The notes under the pieces are model-generated. The model searched no databases. It was not told the DNA's origin and was given only the letters and a program-made list of their open reading frames with translations. Shown here in pieces: positions 14,871 to 21,439 of a stretch of 21,439 bases of DNA (position 1 is its first letter; each line of letters begins with the position of its first letter). The translations under genes were made by a program, and so were the position numbers. Source of the stretch: an uncultured Clostridia bacterium (GTDB lineage: Bacteria; Bacillota; Clostridia; Christensenellales; Aristaeellaceae); the NCBI GenBank assembly GCA_934663595.1, contig CAKUKM010000036.1, forward strand, positions 1 through 21,439, written 5' to 3'.

Positions 14871-16016
14871 ATGAAACTGCTGATCAAGGGCGGAAAAATC
14901 TTCGACGCCATTCATAAGGAGCCCTACGTCGCCGATATTCTCGCGGTGGACGGAAAAATCGCCGCAATTGGTGAAAACCTCGATTCCGCGGACGCGGAAA
15001 TCGTGGACGCGACCGGCCTGAACGTGTATCCCGGTCTGGTGGAGGCCCACGGCCACATCGGTCTGGACGGCTGGGCGATGGGCTATGAGGGCTCGGATTA
15101 CAACGAATACACCGATCCGGTCACCCCGCAGCTGCGCGCGATCGACGGCATCAATCCGTTCGACGAATCGCTGCACGATGCGGCGCTCGGCGGCGTAACC
15201 ACCGTTTGCACCGGCCCCGGCAGCTCGAATGTCCTGGGCGGCACGTTCGCGGCATTCAAGACGGTCGGCAAATGCATCGATGATATGTGCGTGCTGCCGG
15301 AAGCGGCGATGAAGTGCGCGTTCGGCGAGAATCCGAAGCGCTGCTACCGCGACAAGAGCATCACCAGCCGCATGTCCACCGCCGCGAAGCTGCGCGATAT
15401 GCTGTTCCGCGCGCGCGAATACCAGCGCAAGGTCGATCTCGCCGGCGACGATGAGAGCAAGCTGCCGGCATTCAACCTCCAGCTGCACGCGATGCTGCCG
15501 GTCATGCGCGGCCAGATCCCGCTGAAGGCGCACGCGCATCAGGCGAACGACATTTTAACCGCCGTGCGCATTGCGAAGGAATTCGGCGTAAAGCTCACGC
15601 TCGAGCACGTGACCGACGGCGCGCTGATCGTGGACGAGCTGGTGCGCGCAAACGTGCCGCTCGCCGTGGGCCCGACGTTTGGCCAGCCCAGCAAGATCGA
15701 GCTGAAGAACAAGTCCTGGCAGACGCCCGGCATTCTGAATAAGGCCGGCTGCCACGTTTCGATCATCACCGATTCGCCGGTCACGGAGCAGCGCCACCTG
15801 CGTTTCTGCGCGGCGATGGCGGTCAACGGCGGCATGGATCCGTTCGAGGCGTTCCGCGCGGTCACGCTGTATCCGGCGGAGCACATCGGCATTGCAAATC
15901 GCGTCGGCTCCATCGAAATCGGCAAGGACGCGGACTTCGCGCTGATGGACGGCGATCTGTTCAGCCTGCAGACGAAGGTCGTCGCCACCTACATCCTCGG
16001 CGCCCTGGTTCGCTGA
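14871..16016 (+). CDS. Metal-dependent amidohydrolase (imidazolonepropionase-like)
   Basis: 381 aa, amidohydrolase superfamily. An N-terminal beta-sandwich strand (LLIKGGKIFDAI) leads to the metal-binding HGH (His60, His62) in GLVEAHGHIGLDG. Further candidate ligands are His221/His223 (KAHAHQAND), His246 (LEHVTDG) and Asp301 (IITDSPV), in the order expected for a TIM-barrel hydrolase. The C-terminal sandwich returns with GSIEIGKDADFALMDGD. The family hydrolyses C-N bonds in cyclic amides, ureas or peptides; I cannot name the substrate. It lacks a signal peptide, so it is cytoplasmic. AAAGGAAG lies 9 bases upstream of the ATG. As the last gene of the ACT-PFL operon it probably works on the same pathway. 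Confidence 0.9.
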   Translation: MKLLIKGGKIFDAIHKEPYVADILAVDGKIAAIGENLDSADAEIVDATGLNVYPGLVEAHGHIGLDGWAMGYEGSDYNEYTDPVTPQLRAIDGINPFDESLHDAALGGVTTVCTGPGSSNVLGGTFAAFKTVGKCIDDMCVLPEAAMKCAFGENPKRCYRDKSITSRMSTAAKLRDMLFRAREYQRKVDLAGDDESKLPAFNLQLHAMLPVMRGQIPLKAHAHQANDILTAVRIAKEFGVKLTLEHVTDGALIVDELVRANVPLAVGPTFGQPSKIELKNKSWQTPGILNKAGCHVSIITDSPVTEQRHLRFCAAMAVNGGMDPFEAFRAVTLYPAEHIGIANRVGSIEIGKDADFALMDGDLFSLQTKVVATYILGALVR

Positions 16017-16029
16017 TTACTTTTTTGAC

Positions 16030-16067
16030 AAAACAAGACCACCGGTTTAGCCGGTGGTCTTGTTTTT
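16030..16067. terminator. Bidirectional rho-independent terminator
   Basis: A perfect 16-bp stem: AAAACAAGACCACCGG (16030-16045), loop TTTAG, CCGGTGGTCTTGTTTT (16051-16066). T-runs exist on both strands because the stem ends in A/T. It lies between the convergent amidohydrolase and surface-protein genes and terminates both units. Confidence 0.95.
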
Positions 16068-17116
16068 CATTCCTTTTCCCAAAGGGCGTACAGGATCGTC
16101 TTTTTCGCGGTGGGCACATCCTCTTGAATGACCCATTCTTCGCGATGCTGCGCGTCCTTGTACCAGCCGAGGAAGCGATATCCGGCGCGAACGGGCGTGG
16201 GCAATTCATTTACATGCTGGTTTTCCTCCACCCAAACGTCCGCCAGCGGCTTGCCGCCGTCCGTATCGAAGGCGATGCGCACGCGTTTGCCCTGCACCGG
16301 GCGCGCGGTCGCCGCCGGCTCTGCGGGCGCGTCGCTTTCGGCGCGCGCTGCGGGTTCGCCGTCGTCCCAGGCCGCATAGAGCACCATGTTCCGCGCCACC
16401 GGCTCGCTTTCGAAATTCCATTCCTCCGTCAGGTCGTAATCCTTATACCATCCGCGCAGATGCTTGCCGGCCTTTTCCGGATCGGCGGGGCGCTCGAGCA
16501 GCTCGCCGTAATTCACGACGGCATTTTCCAGTTCGCTGCCGCCGTTCGTCTCGAAGCGCACGGTGCACTCGTCGGATACATACAAAAGCAGGTCGTTGGC
16601 GGTCGCCTCATAGCTCTCCTGCGCGCCGGGCATAGTGATGCAGAAATTGCTGTTGTTCAGCTCGGTAATTCCCGATTCGCCGTTCACCTGAAGCTGGAAG
16701 GTACCCACCAGCTGGTTGTCCTTCCATTCGCTGCCCTCCACAAACGACAGGTAGTTCATGTAGAACGCCCGGCCGTGGCCGCGCAGCGCGATATCCTGGG
16801 TATCGATCTCCGCGCGGGTGATGCAGCCCTCCGCCACGGGCATTACGAAGCTCTCATCGTATTCGATTTCGTTCTGCATCGAATACATCGTGTAGCCGTC
16901 GTCCTCATCCTCGTCGGTGCGCGTGATGGTAAACACCACGGTAATCACATCTCCCGGCTCCACGGCAACCTCGTGCTTCCCGTTCACCGTAAGATCAAAG
17001 GTATAGACCGGCTCCATGCGCTCGTCCTCGGGCTTGACCGTCTGTTCCGCCATTGCCGGCAGGCACAGCGCGAGCGCCAGCAGCGCCGTCAGAATCCATG
17101 CTCCCATTCGCCTCAT
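16067..17116 (-). CDS. Secreted protein with cohesin-like domain and two InlB-type repeats
   Basis: 349 aa. The start at 17116 is chosen because the ATG overlaps the previous stop (ATGA, 17113-17116) and AAGGAGG lies 9 bases upstream; longer versions only read through the previous gene in the wrong frame. Residues 1-23 are a signal peptide ending AMA. Residues about 30-185 form a beta-sandwich with VEPGDVITVVFTI and YSMQNEIEYDESF, the layout of cohesin-like domains, though divergent. Two InlB B-repeats (Listeria-Bacteroides type) follow: about 186-250 (VRFETNGGSE ... LRGWYKDYD ... VLYAAW) and 277-347 (IAFDTDGGKP ... FLGWYKDAQ ... ILYALW), joined by an Ala/Pro linker. There is no sortase motif or C-terminal anchor, so it is released or held non-covalently. 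It is last in the minus-strand operon. InlB repeats usually mediate adhesion or spacing; the function here is inferred. Confidence 0.82.
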   Translation of the reverse strand: MRRMGAWILTALLALALCLPAMAEQTVKPEDERMEPVYTFDLTVNGKHEVAVEPGDVITVVFTITRTDEDEDDGYTMYSMQNEIEYDESFVMPVAEGCITRAEIDTQDIALRGHGRAFYMNYLSFVEGSEWKDNQLVGTFQLQVNGESGITELNNSNFCITMPGAQESYEATANDLLLYVSDECTVRFETNGGSELENAVVNYGELLERPADPEKAGKHLRGWYKDYDLTEEWNFESEPVARNMVLYAAWDDGEPAARAESDAPAEPAATARPVQGKRVRIAFDTDGGKPLADVWVEENQHVNELPTPVRAGYRFLGWYKDAQHREEWVIQEDVPTAKKTILYALWEKE

Positions 17117-18624
17117 GCCGGGTCGCCTCCTTCCATTTCCTCCGGATTCAGGATTGCCTCCACCAATGCGTCGAGATCCGCCTGATCCACCGCACCGTCG
17201 CCGTTGAGATCGCACGCCTCGTCCGCAGTTCCATCCTGCAGGCAATTGTACAGAATCTGCGCGTCGTTGATATCCACGCTGCCGCTGCCGTTCAGGTCGC
17301 CCCAAAGCGTCTCGGCCTTCTGCTCCCGCGCCGCGTTCATTTCAAACGCGGCCATATCGTCGCTCCAGCAAACCATGAATGCCGCCGAGGTCTTCGTCTG
17401 CTTGAGCAGCGTTTTCATGGGAAACGCCATTTCGCAATTGCTCGGGCTGTTCGGGTCGTTCATCAGGACGAGGCCGTCCTCCGTCACGCCGCGCAGCACC
17501 AGATAATGGCCCCTGTTCGTGAAGATTCCCGGGCCCATATGTGCAATGACCGGCCGGCCCTCGCGCAGCGCACGCAAAACCGCGTCCGCGTCGTTGGAAA
17601 TCCAGCGGCTGTGCACGCCGTATTCCGCGGCATAGCGGCTCAGCGTTTCGTGGCTCCAGCCGGAGCCGTGATAGCGCCCCGCATCCACGGAATCGCAGAA
17701 CAGCTTGTAGGGATTCTGATTGGTATTCCCCGTGAGATAGGCAATGACCATCGAAAGGCTCGTCGCGCCGCAGCCCGAGGTCGCCACGCTGCGATCCCGG
17801 CCGCCAAGCGTGCACACGATCTGCGCATAATCGCCCTGGAACAGCATCGGAATGGCCATTCCGCGCTCGTCGCTGGGCTTTACGCCGTGCCACAGCGCAT
17901 CGTTTACGCGCGCCGCGAGAATCATTTCGCCCTGCTGCGGCACATCCTCGGCGCTCTGATCCTCTTCCTCCGGAATCGGCGTGGGCGTGGGCGCGAGCAC
18001 GCACGATTCGCCATGCGCATGCTCCGGAAGCTCGCAAATGAGATTCTGCGCTTCATCATAGCATTCCGCGCCGTGAACATGCTCCAAAAGGCCACATATG
18101 TAGTCCGGCGCAGGCGTTTCCGAGGGATTCAGCGTCTCTTCCGCCGAAGGCTCGGGCGCAGGCTCCATCGACGGCTCGACCGCAGGTTCCGCCGAGGGCT
18201 CGAGCGTGGGTTCGGCGGAGGGATTCTCCGTCGGTTCCGGAGAGGGCGTTGCCTCGTCGGACGGCGCCGGGGAGACTTCCTCCGTCGGCTCCGGCGACAG
18301 CTCGGGCTCTTCCGTGGGTTCAGGCGTTTCCTCGGGTTCTTCCGTCGCCTCGGGTTCCTCCGTTGGATCCGGCGAGGCGCTATATTCAGGGGTTTCAGAC
18401 GGAGCCGGCGTCGCCGTAGCATCCGGAGCGATCGTCGGCTCCGGCGGGGTCTCCGTATTTGCAGGCTCCGGCTCCTCAGATGCGGGCGTGGGCGCGACGG
18501 TTTCCTGAACCGCCGTCGGCTGCGGCTCCGCCGGCGCATCGTTTTCCGCTGCGCTCAGCGTAAAGCCATGCAGGCACAACAGCGCCGCAAGCCCGAAACT
18601 CAACCGTCGGATTCTCTTGTTCAT
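17113..18624 (-). CDS. Secreted C39-like cysteine peptidase with C-terminal dockerin
   Basis: 503 aa. Signal peptide 1 to about 26 (ends SAA). Residues about 28-170 are a Pro/Thr/Glu/Ser-rich linker (units like EPTEEPE, PSAEP). Residues 177-208 hold two CxxxEHxHGxxC units (CGLLEHVHGAEC and CELPEHAHGESC), a motif often seen in Clostridial surface proteins. Residues about 235-430 are a peptidase C39-like papain-fold domain with Cys285 (TSGCGATSLSMVIAYL), His373 (NRGHYLVLRGV) and Asp390 (MNDPNSP), so the catalytic triad looks intact. Residues about 442-498 form a type I-like dockerin with two calcium loops (GDLNGSGSVDINDAQ and CDLNGDGAVDQADLD). It has no ABC-transporter part, so it is not a bacteriocin exporter. 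It presumably docks onto a cohesin-bearing surface protein and cleaves peptides outside the cell; the target is unknown. Confidence 0.88.
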   Translation of the reverse strand: MNKRIRRLSFGLAALLCLHGFTLSAAENDAPAEPQPTAVQETVAPTPASEEPEPANTETPPEPTIAPDATATPAPSETPEYSASPDPTEEPEATEEPEETPEPTEEPELSPEPTEEVSPAPSDEATPSPEPTENPSAEPTLEPSAEPAVEPSMEPAPEPSAEETLNPSETPAPDYICGLLEHVHGAECYDEAQNLICELPEHAHGESCVLAPTPTPIPEEEDQSAEDVPQQGEMILAARVNDALWHGVKPSDERGMAIPMLFQGDYAQIVCTLGGRDRSVATSGCGATSLSMVIAYLTGNTNQNPYKLFCDSVDAGRYHGSGWSHETLSRYAAEYGVHSRWISNDADAVLRALREGRPVIAHMGPGIFTNRGHYLVLRGVTEDGLVLMNDPNSPSNCEMAFPMKTLLKQTKTSAAFMVCWSDDMAAFEMNAAREQKAETLWGDLNGSGSVDINDAQILYNCLQDGTADEACDLNGDGAVDQADLDALVEAILNPEEMEGGDPA

Positions 18625-18651
18625 GATTTTCCCCTATCTTAATCAGTGCGT

Positions 18652-18680
18652 CCCTGCGGCTCCGACACGGAGCCGCAGGG
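18652..18680. other. Perfect 13-bp hairpin between two surface-protein genes
   Basis: CCCTGCGGCTCCG (18652-18664) and CGGAGCCGCAGGG (18668-18680) pair perfectly around an ACA loop. On the minus strand the stem is followed by ACGCACTGATTAAG, with no T-run, so it is not a standard terminator. It starts 10 bases beyond the stop of the dockerin protein and precedes the C39 peptidase gene. It could protect or adjust the upstream message or act as an RNA processing site. Confidence 0.7.
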
Positions 18681-18690
18681 GAAAGTCGGG

Positions 18691-20892
18691 TTATTCCGCA
18701 GGGAACTCCTCGTGAACCAGCGCAACGATCTCCGCCGCGTCCTTCACGGTAATGCTCCTGCTGCCGTCCATATCGGCGCGCAGGAAGTTCTCCACTGCAA
18801 CCGTCTCCGTGAATTCATCGTACTTCGCCTTGTACATATCGTACACCAGCTGCGCATCGTTGATATCCACGACCTTGGTGTTGTTCACATTGCCGTCGTA
18901 GGCAATCGCTTCAGGCGTTCCGGGCTTCTGGTCGACCAGCGCGGCGGCCGCATCGCGAACCTCCTCAATGGTCTTTCCGGAAATCATCAGGTAGCAATAC
19001 GCGCCGTCATACTTCTCGGAGGTGAACATCGCGCTGCTGTTGAAGCTGTAGACATTGCCGTCCACGGGCTTTCCGGAAACCAGCACCAGCCACATGGACT
19101 GGCCGGCCGTTTCGCCCTCGGCTTCCTTGAGCTTCAGATACTCGGTCACCTCGACTGCCGGCGCAGCGACGCTCTTTTCGATCGTCACGGTCAGCGCGGT
19201 TCCATGGATCATGCTGCCGGGGATGGTGTAGCTGCCGTCCTCGTTGGGCTCGAGCACCGTATCGCCCACCTTGACCACGTAATCGTAGGCCGCATCCTTG
19301 ATGAGCTTCAGCGTGAAGTCCCTGTCGTTGGCCGCCGTCTGGTTCAGGCCGCCCTCTACCTCGTCGTCCGATACGCCGACGATGGTGATGGCCGTCGTTC
19401 CAACCGGGGGCTTGACTTCCTCGGTTCTGGTCACTTCAATCGCGATGTTCTTCGTGATATCCGTGCCGGCAATCGTGTAAGTGCCGTCGCCGTTGGACGT
19501 ATAGGGCGCATTCACCTTCAGCTCGTAGGTGTAGCCGCTCTTCTTGTCGATCGTGAAGGTGTAATCCACGCCGTACTGCGCCGTTTCCGCGCCGGTAGTA
19601 TCCGGGCCAGTGATGGTCACAGTAAAGATCTTGCCGGTGCGATTGCCGGTGATAATGATATCGCCGGTGATATCGTCGGCCTCGATGGTGTAGGTGCCGT
19701 CGCCGTTATCGATGACCTTCACCTCGTTTCCGTCGATGGTCGCCTTTACATCCGAATAGTCGTAATGCTCGGTTTCCTTGGCGGAGAAGGTGTAATTCTG
19801 GCCCGGCACGGTCGCGCGGTCGCCCTCGAATTCGTCGGGCAGGGTCACGGTGTAGCCGCCGATGGTCGCCTTTACATCCGAATAGTCGTAATGCTCGGTT
19901 TCCTTGGCGGAGAAGGTGTAATTCTGGCCTGGCACGGTCGCGCGGTCGCCCTCGAATTCGTCGGGCAGCGTCACGGTGTAGCCGCCGATGGTGATGGTTA
20001 CGAAGCCGAATTTCTTATCCCAGCTCGCATCGGGCGCATCCTGAATCGAGGCGTTGTCGGATTCATCGACCTTCGCCGATACGAATTCCACCTTGGCCTT
20101 GCCCGCGGCAACCGGCTGGAACTTCAGCGCAGCCAGCACCGTGTTGACGTCGAGACTCGCGCCATAGCGCACCAGCTTCAGCGTTCCGTTTTCGTCGTCG
20201 CTGATCCGCACGTCGCCGATGGTCTTCTCGCCCGCATACTTCAGCTTCGAGCTGTCGTATTTGAGCTCCATATCCACGGCGTTGTAGGTCGCGCGCTCTT
20301 CCTTCTTGCCGACGCCTACGACGATGGAAACCGTCACTTCGCCCTGGATGTCGATCGTCTGGTCCTCCAGCAGCTCGACGGTATAGCCATAGTCCACAGC
20401 CGGCGTGACCGTGACCGTGCAGGTTGCAGTCTGATCGCCCGCCTGCGCGGTGATCGTGGTTTCGCCCTCGGCGACGGCCGTAATCCTGCCGTCCGCAACG
20501 GTGGCAATCTCTTCGTTTTCGCTGTTCCAGATTACTTCGGTATTCGCGCCGTCCTCCGCAGTCACGGTAGCATTCAGCACAGCTTCCTCGCCCGCCTCTA
20601 GCCGGAGCGCGGTCTTATCCAGCGCAATTCCCGTTACCTGAGGCGCGGCGAGAATGTTCACCGTCAGCGCGGCGTACTTCATTCCGCCGACCGGGATCAT
20701 ATTCTCATCCAGCACCATCGGATAATCGCCGTCGTCCGTCGTCACATTCGGCAGCGCAATCGCGGCGGTATCGCCCGCGGACGCAGTATCCTTCACAGTG
20801 AACTTCAGCGTGCAGAGTCGGCCGGTCTTCGTCACGAAGCCGCCCAGCGTGGCAACCATCAGGCGGTTCTCGCCGCCTTCCACCACGGACGT
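18691..20892 (-). CDS. Large cohesin-like / Ig-like / dockerin surface protein, downstream part of a frameshifted gene
   Basis: 731 readable residues from the GTG at 20886. This is not a natural start: the frame opens in the middle of a cohesin-like module whose first half lies in another frame upstream (20893 onward). In order: second half of that module (1-82); a BIG2-type Ig domain (about 84-166: VTGIALDKTALRLEAGEEAVL); another cohesin-like module (about 168-300); two almost identical 42-residue units (301-384); three related Ig-like modules (about 385-600, NGDGTYTI recurring); and a C-terminal dockerin (about 662-729: VVDINDAQLVYDMY, then ADMDGSRSITVKDAAEIV). It has no cell-wall anchor. 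Such a protein could act as a scaffold that binds dockerins through its cohesin-like parts and is itself docked elsewhere. The next gene in the same direction encodes the C39 peptidase. Confidence 0.75.
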   Translation of the reverse strand, partial: TSVVEGGENRLMVATLGGFVTKTGRLCTLKFTVKDTASAGDTAAIALPNVTTDDGDYPMVLDENMIPVGGMKYAALTVNILAAPQVTGIALDKTALRLEAGEEAVLNATVTAEDGANTEVIWNSENEEIATVADGRITAVAEGETTITAQAGDQTATCTVTVTPAVDYGYTVELLEDQTIDIQGEVTVSIVVGVGKKEERATYNAVDMELKYDSSKLKYAGEKTIGDVRISDDENGTLKLVRYGASLDVNTVLAALKFQPVAAGKAKVEFVSAKVDESDNASIQDAPDASWDKKFGFVTITIGGYTVTLPDEFEGDRATVPGQNYTFSAKETEHYDYSDVKATIGGYTVTLPDEFEGDRATVPGQNYTFSAKETEHYDYSDVKATIDGNEVKVIDNGDGTYTIEADDITGDIIITGNRTGKIFTVTITGPDTTGAETAQYGVDYTFTIDKKSGYTYELKVNAPYTSNGDGTYTIAGTDITKNIAIEVTRTEEVKPPVGTTAITIVGVSDDEVEGGLNQTAANDRDFTLKLIKDAAYDYVVKVGDTVLEPNEDGSYTIPGSMIHGTALTVTIEKSVAAPAVEVTEYLKLKEAEGETAGQSMWLVLVSGKPVDGNVYSFNSSAMFTSEKYDGAYCYLMISGKTIEEVRDAAAALVDQKPGTPEAIAYDGNVNNTKVVDINDAQLVYDMYKAKYDEFTETVAVENFLRADMDGSRSITVKDAAEIVALVHEEFPAE
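19735..19986 (-). repeat. Tandem 126-bp duplication inside the surface-protein gene
   Basis: Copies at 19735-19860 and 19861-19986 differ at only two bases that I can find (CCC/CCT near 19803 and 19929; GGG/GCG near 19853 and 19979). Each encodes the same 42 residues, starting GGYTVTLPDEFEGD and ending YSDVKATI. The duplication keeps the frame and is clearly recent. Confidence 0.95.
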
Positions 20893-21439
20893 TCACATTG
20901 TTTTCGGCAATGCCGCCCTCGCTGCTCGCGCTCGCATAGCTGAGCTTCTCGGAATCAAATTCAACGATGAAAGCCACCATGCCCACGGTGGGCGTATCAT
21001 TAAAGTAAACGGGGACTTCGATTTCCTGGCCCACTCTCGCGCTGACTGCGCGACGATCGCCGAGGGCAATCGTGGGCGAGCCGGTCTGAACGGTCACGCT
21101 CAGCGTCGCCTTGTCCGCGGGAACGTCCACGGCGTCGCCGGTGATCTCGTTGCGGGAGGTATCGCGAACCTTTTCCTTCTTCAGTTCAAAGCTCGCCTCG
21201 CTGTCCGCCGCAATGTCCGTTTTGGCCGTAAAGGCGATGGTGTACAGCGTACCCGCCGCCACGGTCTGGCCCGCTCCGGTCGGATCATAATAGGAAATCA
21301 ACGCGTACTTCCTGCCCTCCGCATCGGTCTTGGCCTTCGCGGAAATCTGAAGGGTGGTCGCTTCGCCGGAAATGGCGTCGCCCTTCGTGCTGGAAGCGGG
21401 AACATAATCAAACAGCTCGTCGTTAAAATACAGATCGTA
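20893..21439 (-). CDS. Upstream part of the same cohesin-like surface protein, 5' end outside window, frameshifted
   Basis: The minus-strand frame is open from the window edge (21439) without a start in view; the TTG at 21301 is internal. It reads YDLYFNDELFDYV at the edge, a stretch typical of a cohesin-like beta-sandwich, then VAAGTLYTIAFTAKTD and a domain end near VPADKATLSVTVQT. A second cohesin-like module starts at PTIALGDRRAV with VGQEIEVPVYFND and MVAFIVEFDSEKLSYAS. At about 20895-20881 the protein logic moves to the +1 frame, which continues VEGGENRLMVATLGG. The original frame runs on to a stop at 20705, but after the shift it is Arg/Gly-rich nonsense. One extra base (or two missing) within about 15 bases explains this. 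The N-terminal signal peptide should lie upstream of the window. Confidence 0.75.

Noticed and set aside
17113..18624. C39 peptidase as a bacteriocin exporter component
   Set aside because: There is no ABC ATPase or membrane domain and no GG-leader peptide gene nearby; the signal peptide and dockerin point to an extracellular enzyme.
16025..18642. Plus-strand open frames of 386 and 529 codons opposite the InlB-repeat and peptidase genes
   Set aside because: Antisense shadows; the minus strand has signal peptides, ribosome binding sites and recognisable domains.
18646..20601. 651-codon open frame on the plus strand opposite the surface-protein gene
   Set aside because: The antisense of a real gene with clear BIG2, cohesin-like and dockerin modules; the product is Arg/Val/His-rich and unlike any family, and the 126-bp duplication is explained by the minus-strand frame.
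20880..20910. Programmed ribosomal frameshift in the surface-protein gene
   Set aside because: No slippery heptamer, no zero-frame stop to pause the ribosome and no known type of +1 signal is visible; an indel is simpler.

Overview
The window is GC-rich DNA from a Gram-positive anaerobe, most likely a gut-type member of Clostridia (Bacillota). A Christensenellales or Oscillospirales affiliation is a guess, not a demonstrated fact. The evidence is strong AGGAGG-type ribosome binding sites, a DacF-like carboxypeptidase, the UPF0237 (ACT)/UPF0210 (PFL) pair, an MMPL plus LxxG-heptad protein pair, Pro/Thr/Glu-rich linkers and dockerin/cohesin-like surface proteins. No RNA genes, CRISPR arrays, insertion sequences or phage genes were seen. 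No gene-free stretch exceeds about 300 bases.

Layout. (1) 1-617: 3' end of a D-Ala-D-Ala carboxypeptidase and a two-way terminator. (2) 618-6470: a TetR regulator divergent from a three-gene envelope operon (unknown 109-aa protein, MMPL transporter, 879-aa secreted helical-repeat protein), with a long inverted repeat between them. (3) 6638-6974: a perfect-consensus promoter, a 73-codon Ile/Leu-rich small membrane-protein ORF and a strong terminator. (4) 7051-10637: a lactate-permease-family transporter, a 2-hydroxyacid dehydrogenase resembling L-2-hydroxyisocaproate dehydrogenase, and a branched-chain aminotransferase. Together these can link branched-chain amino acids, 2-oxoacids and 2-hydroxyacids. 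(5) 10720-13045, minus strand: a TRIC-type channel, rimM, and trmD with an extra C-terminal domain. (6) 13203-16016: an ACT-domain protein, a PFL-family protein and an amidohydrolase, behind a clear promoter and before a perfect terminator. (7) 16067-21439, minus strand: a surface-protein cluster. It holds a large cohesin-like/Ig-like/dockerin protein (frameshifted and cut by the window edge), a secreted C39-like cysteine peptidase with a dockerin, and a secreted protein with a cohesin-like domain and two InlB-type repeats.

The most noteworthy parts are region 7, a possible non-cellulosomal cohesin-dockerin assembly carrying a peptidase; the extended TrmD; the region 3-4 arrangement, which may be an attenuated branched-chain 2-hydroxyacid operon; and the long helical repeat in the MMPL partner. 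All family assignments come from reading motifs by eye; no database search was run.
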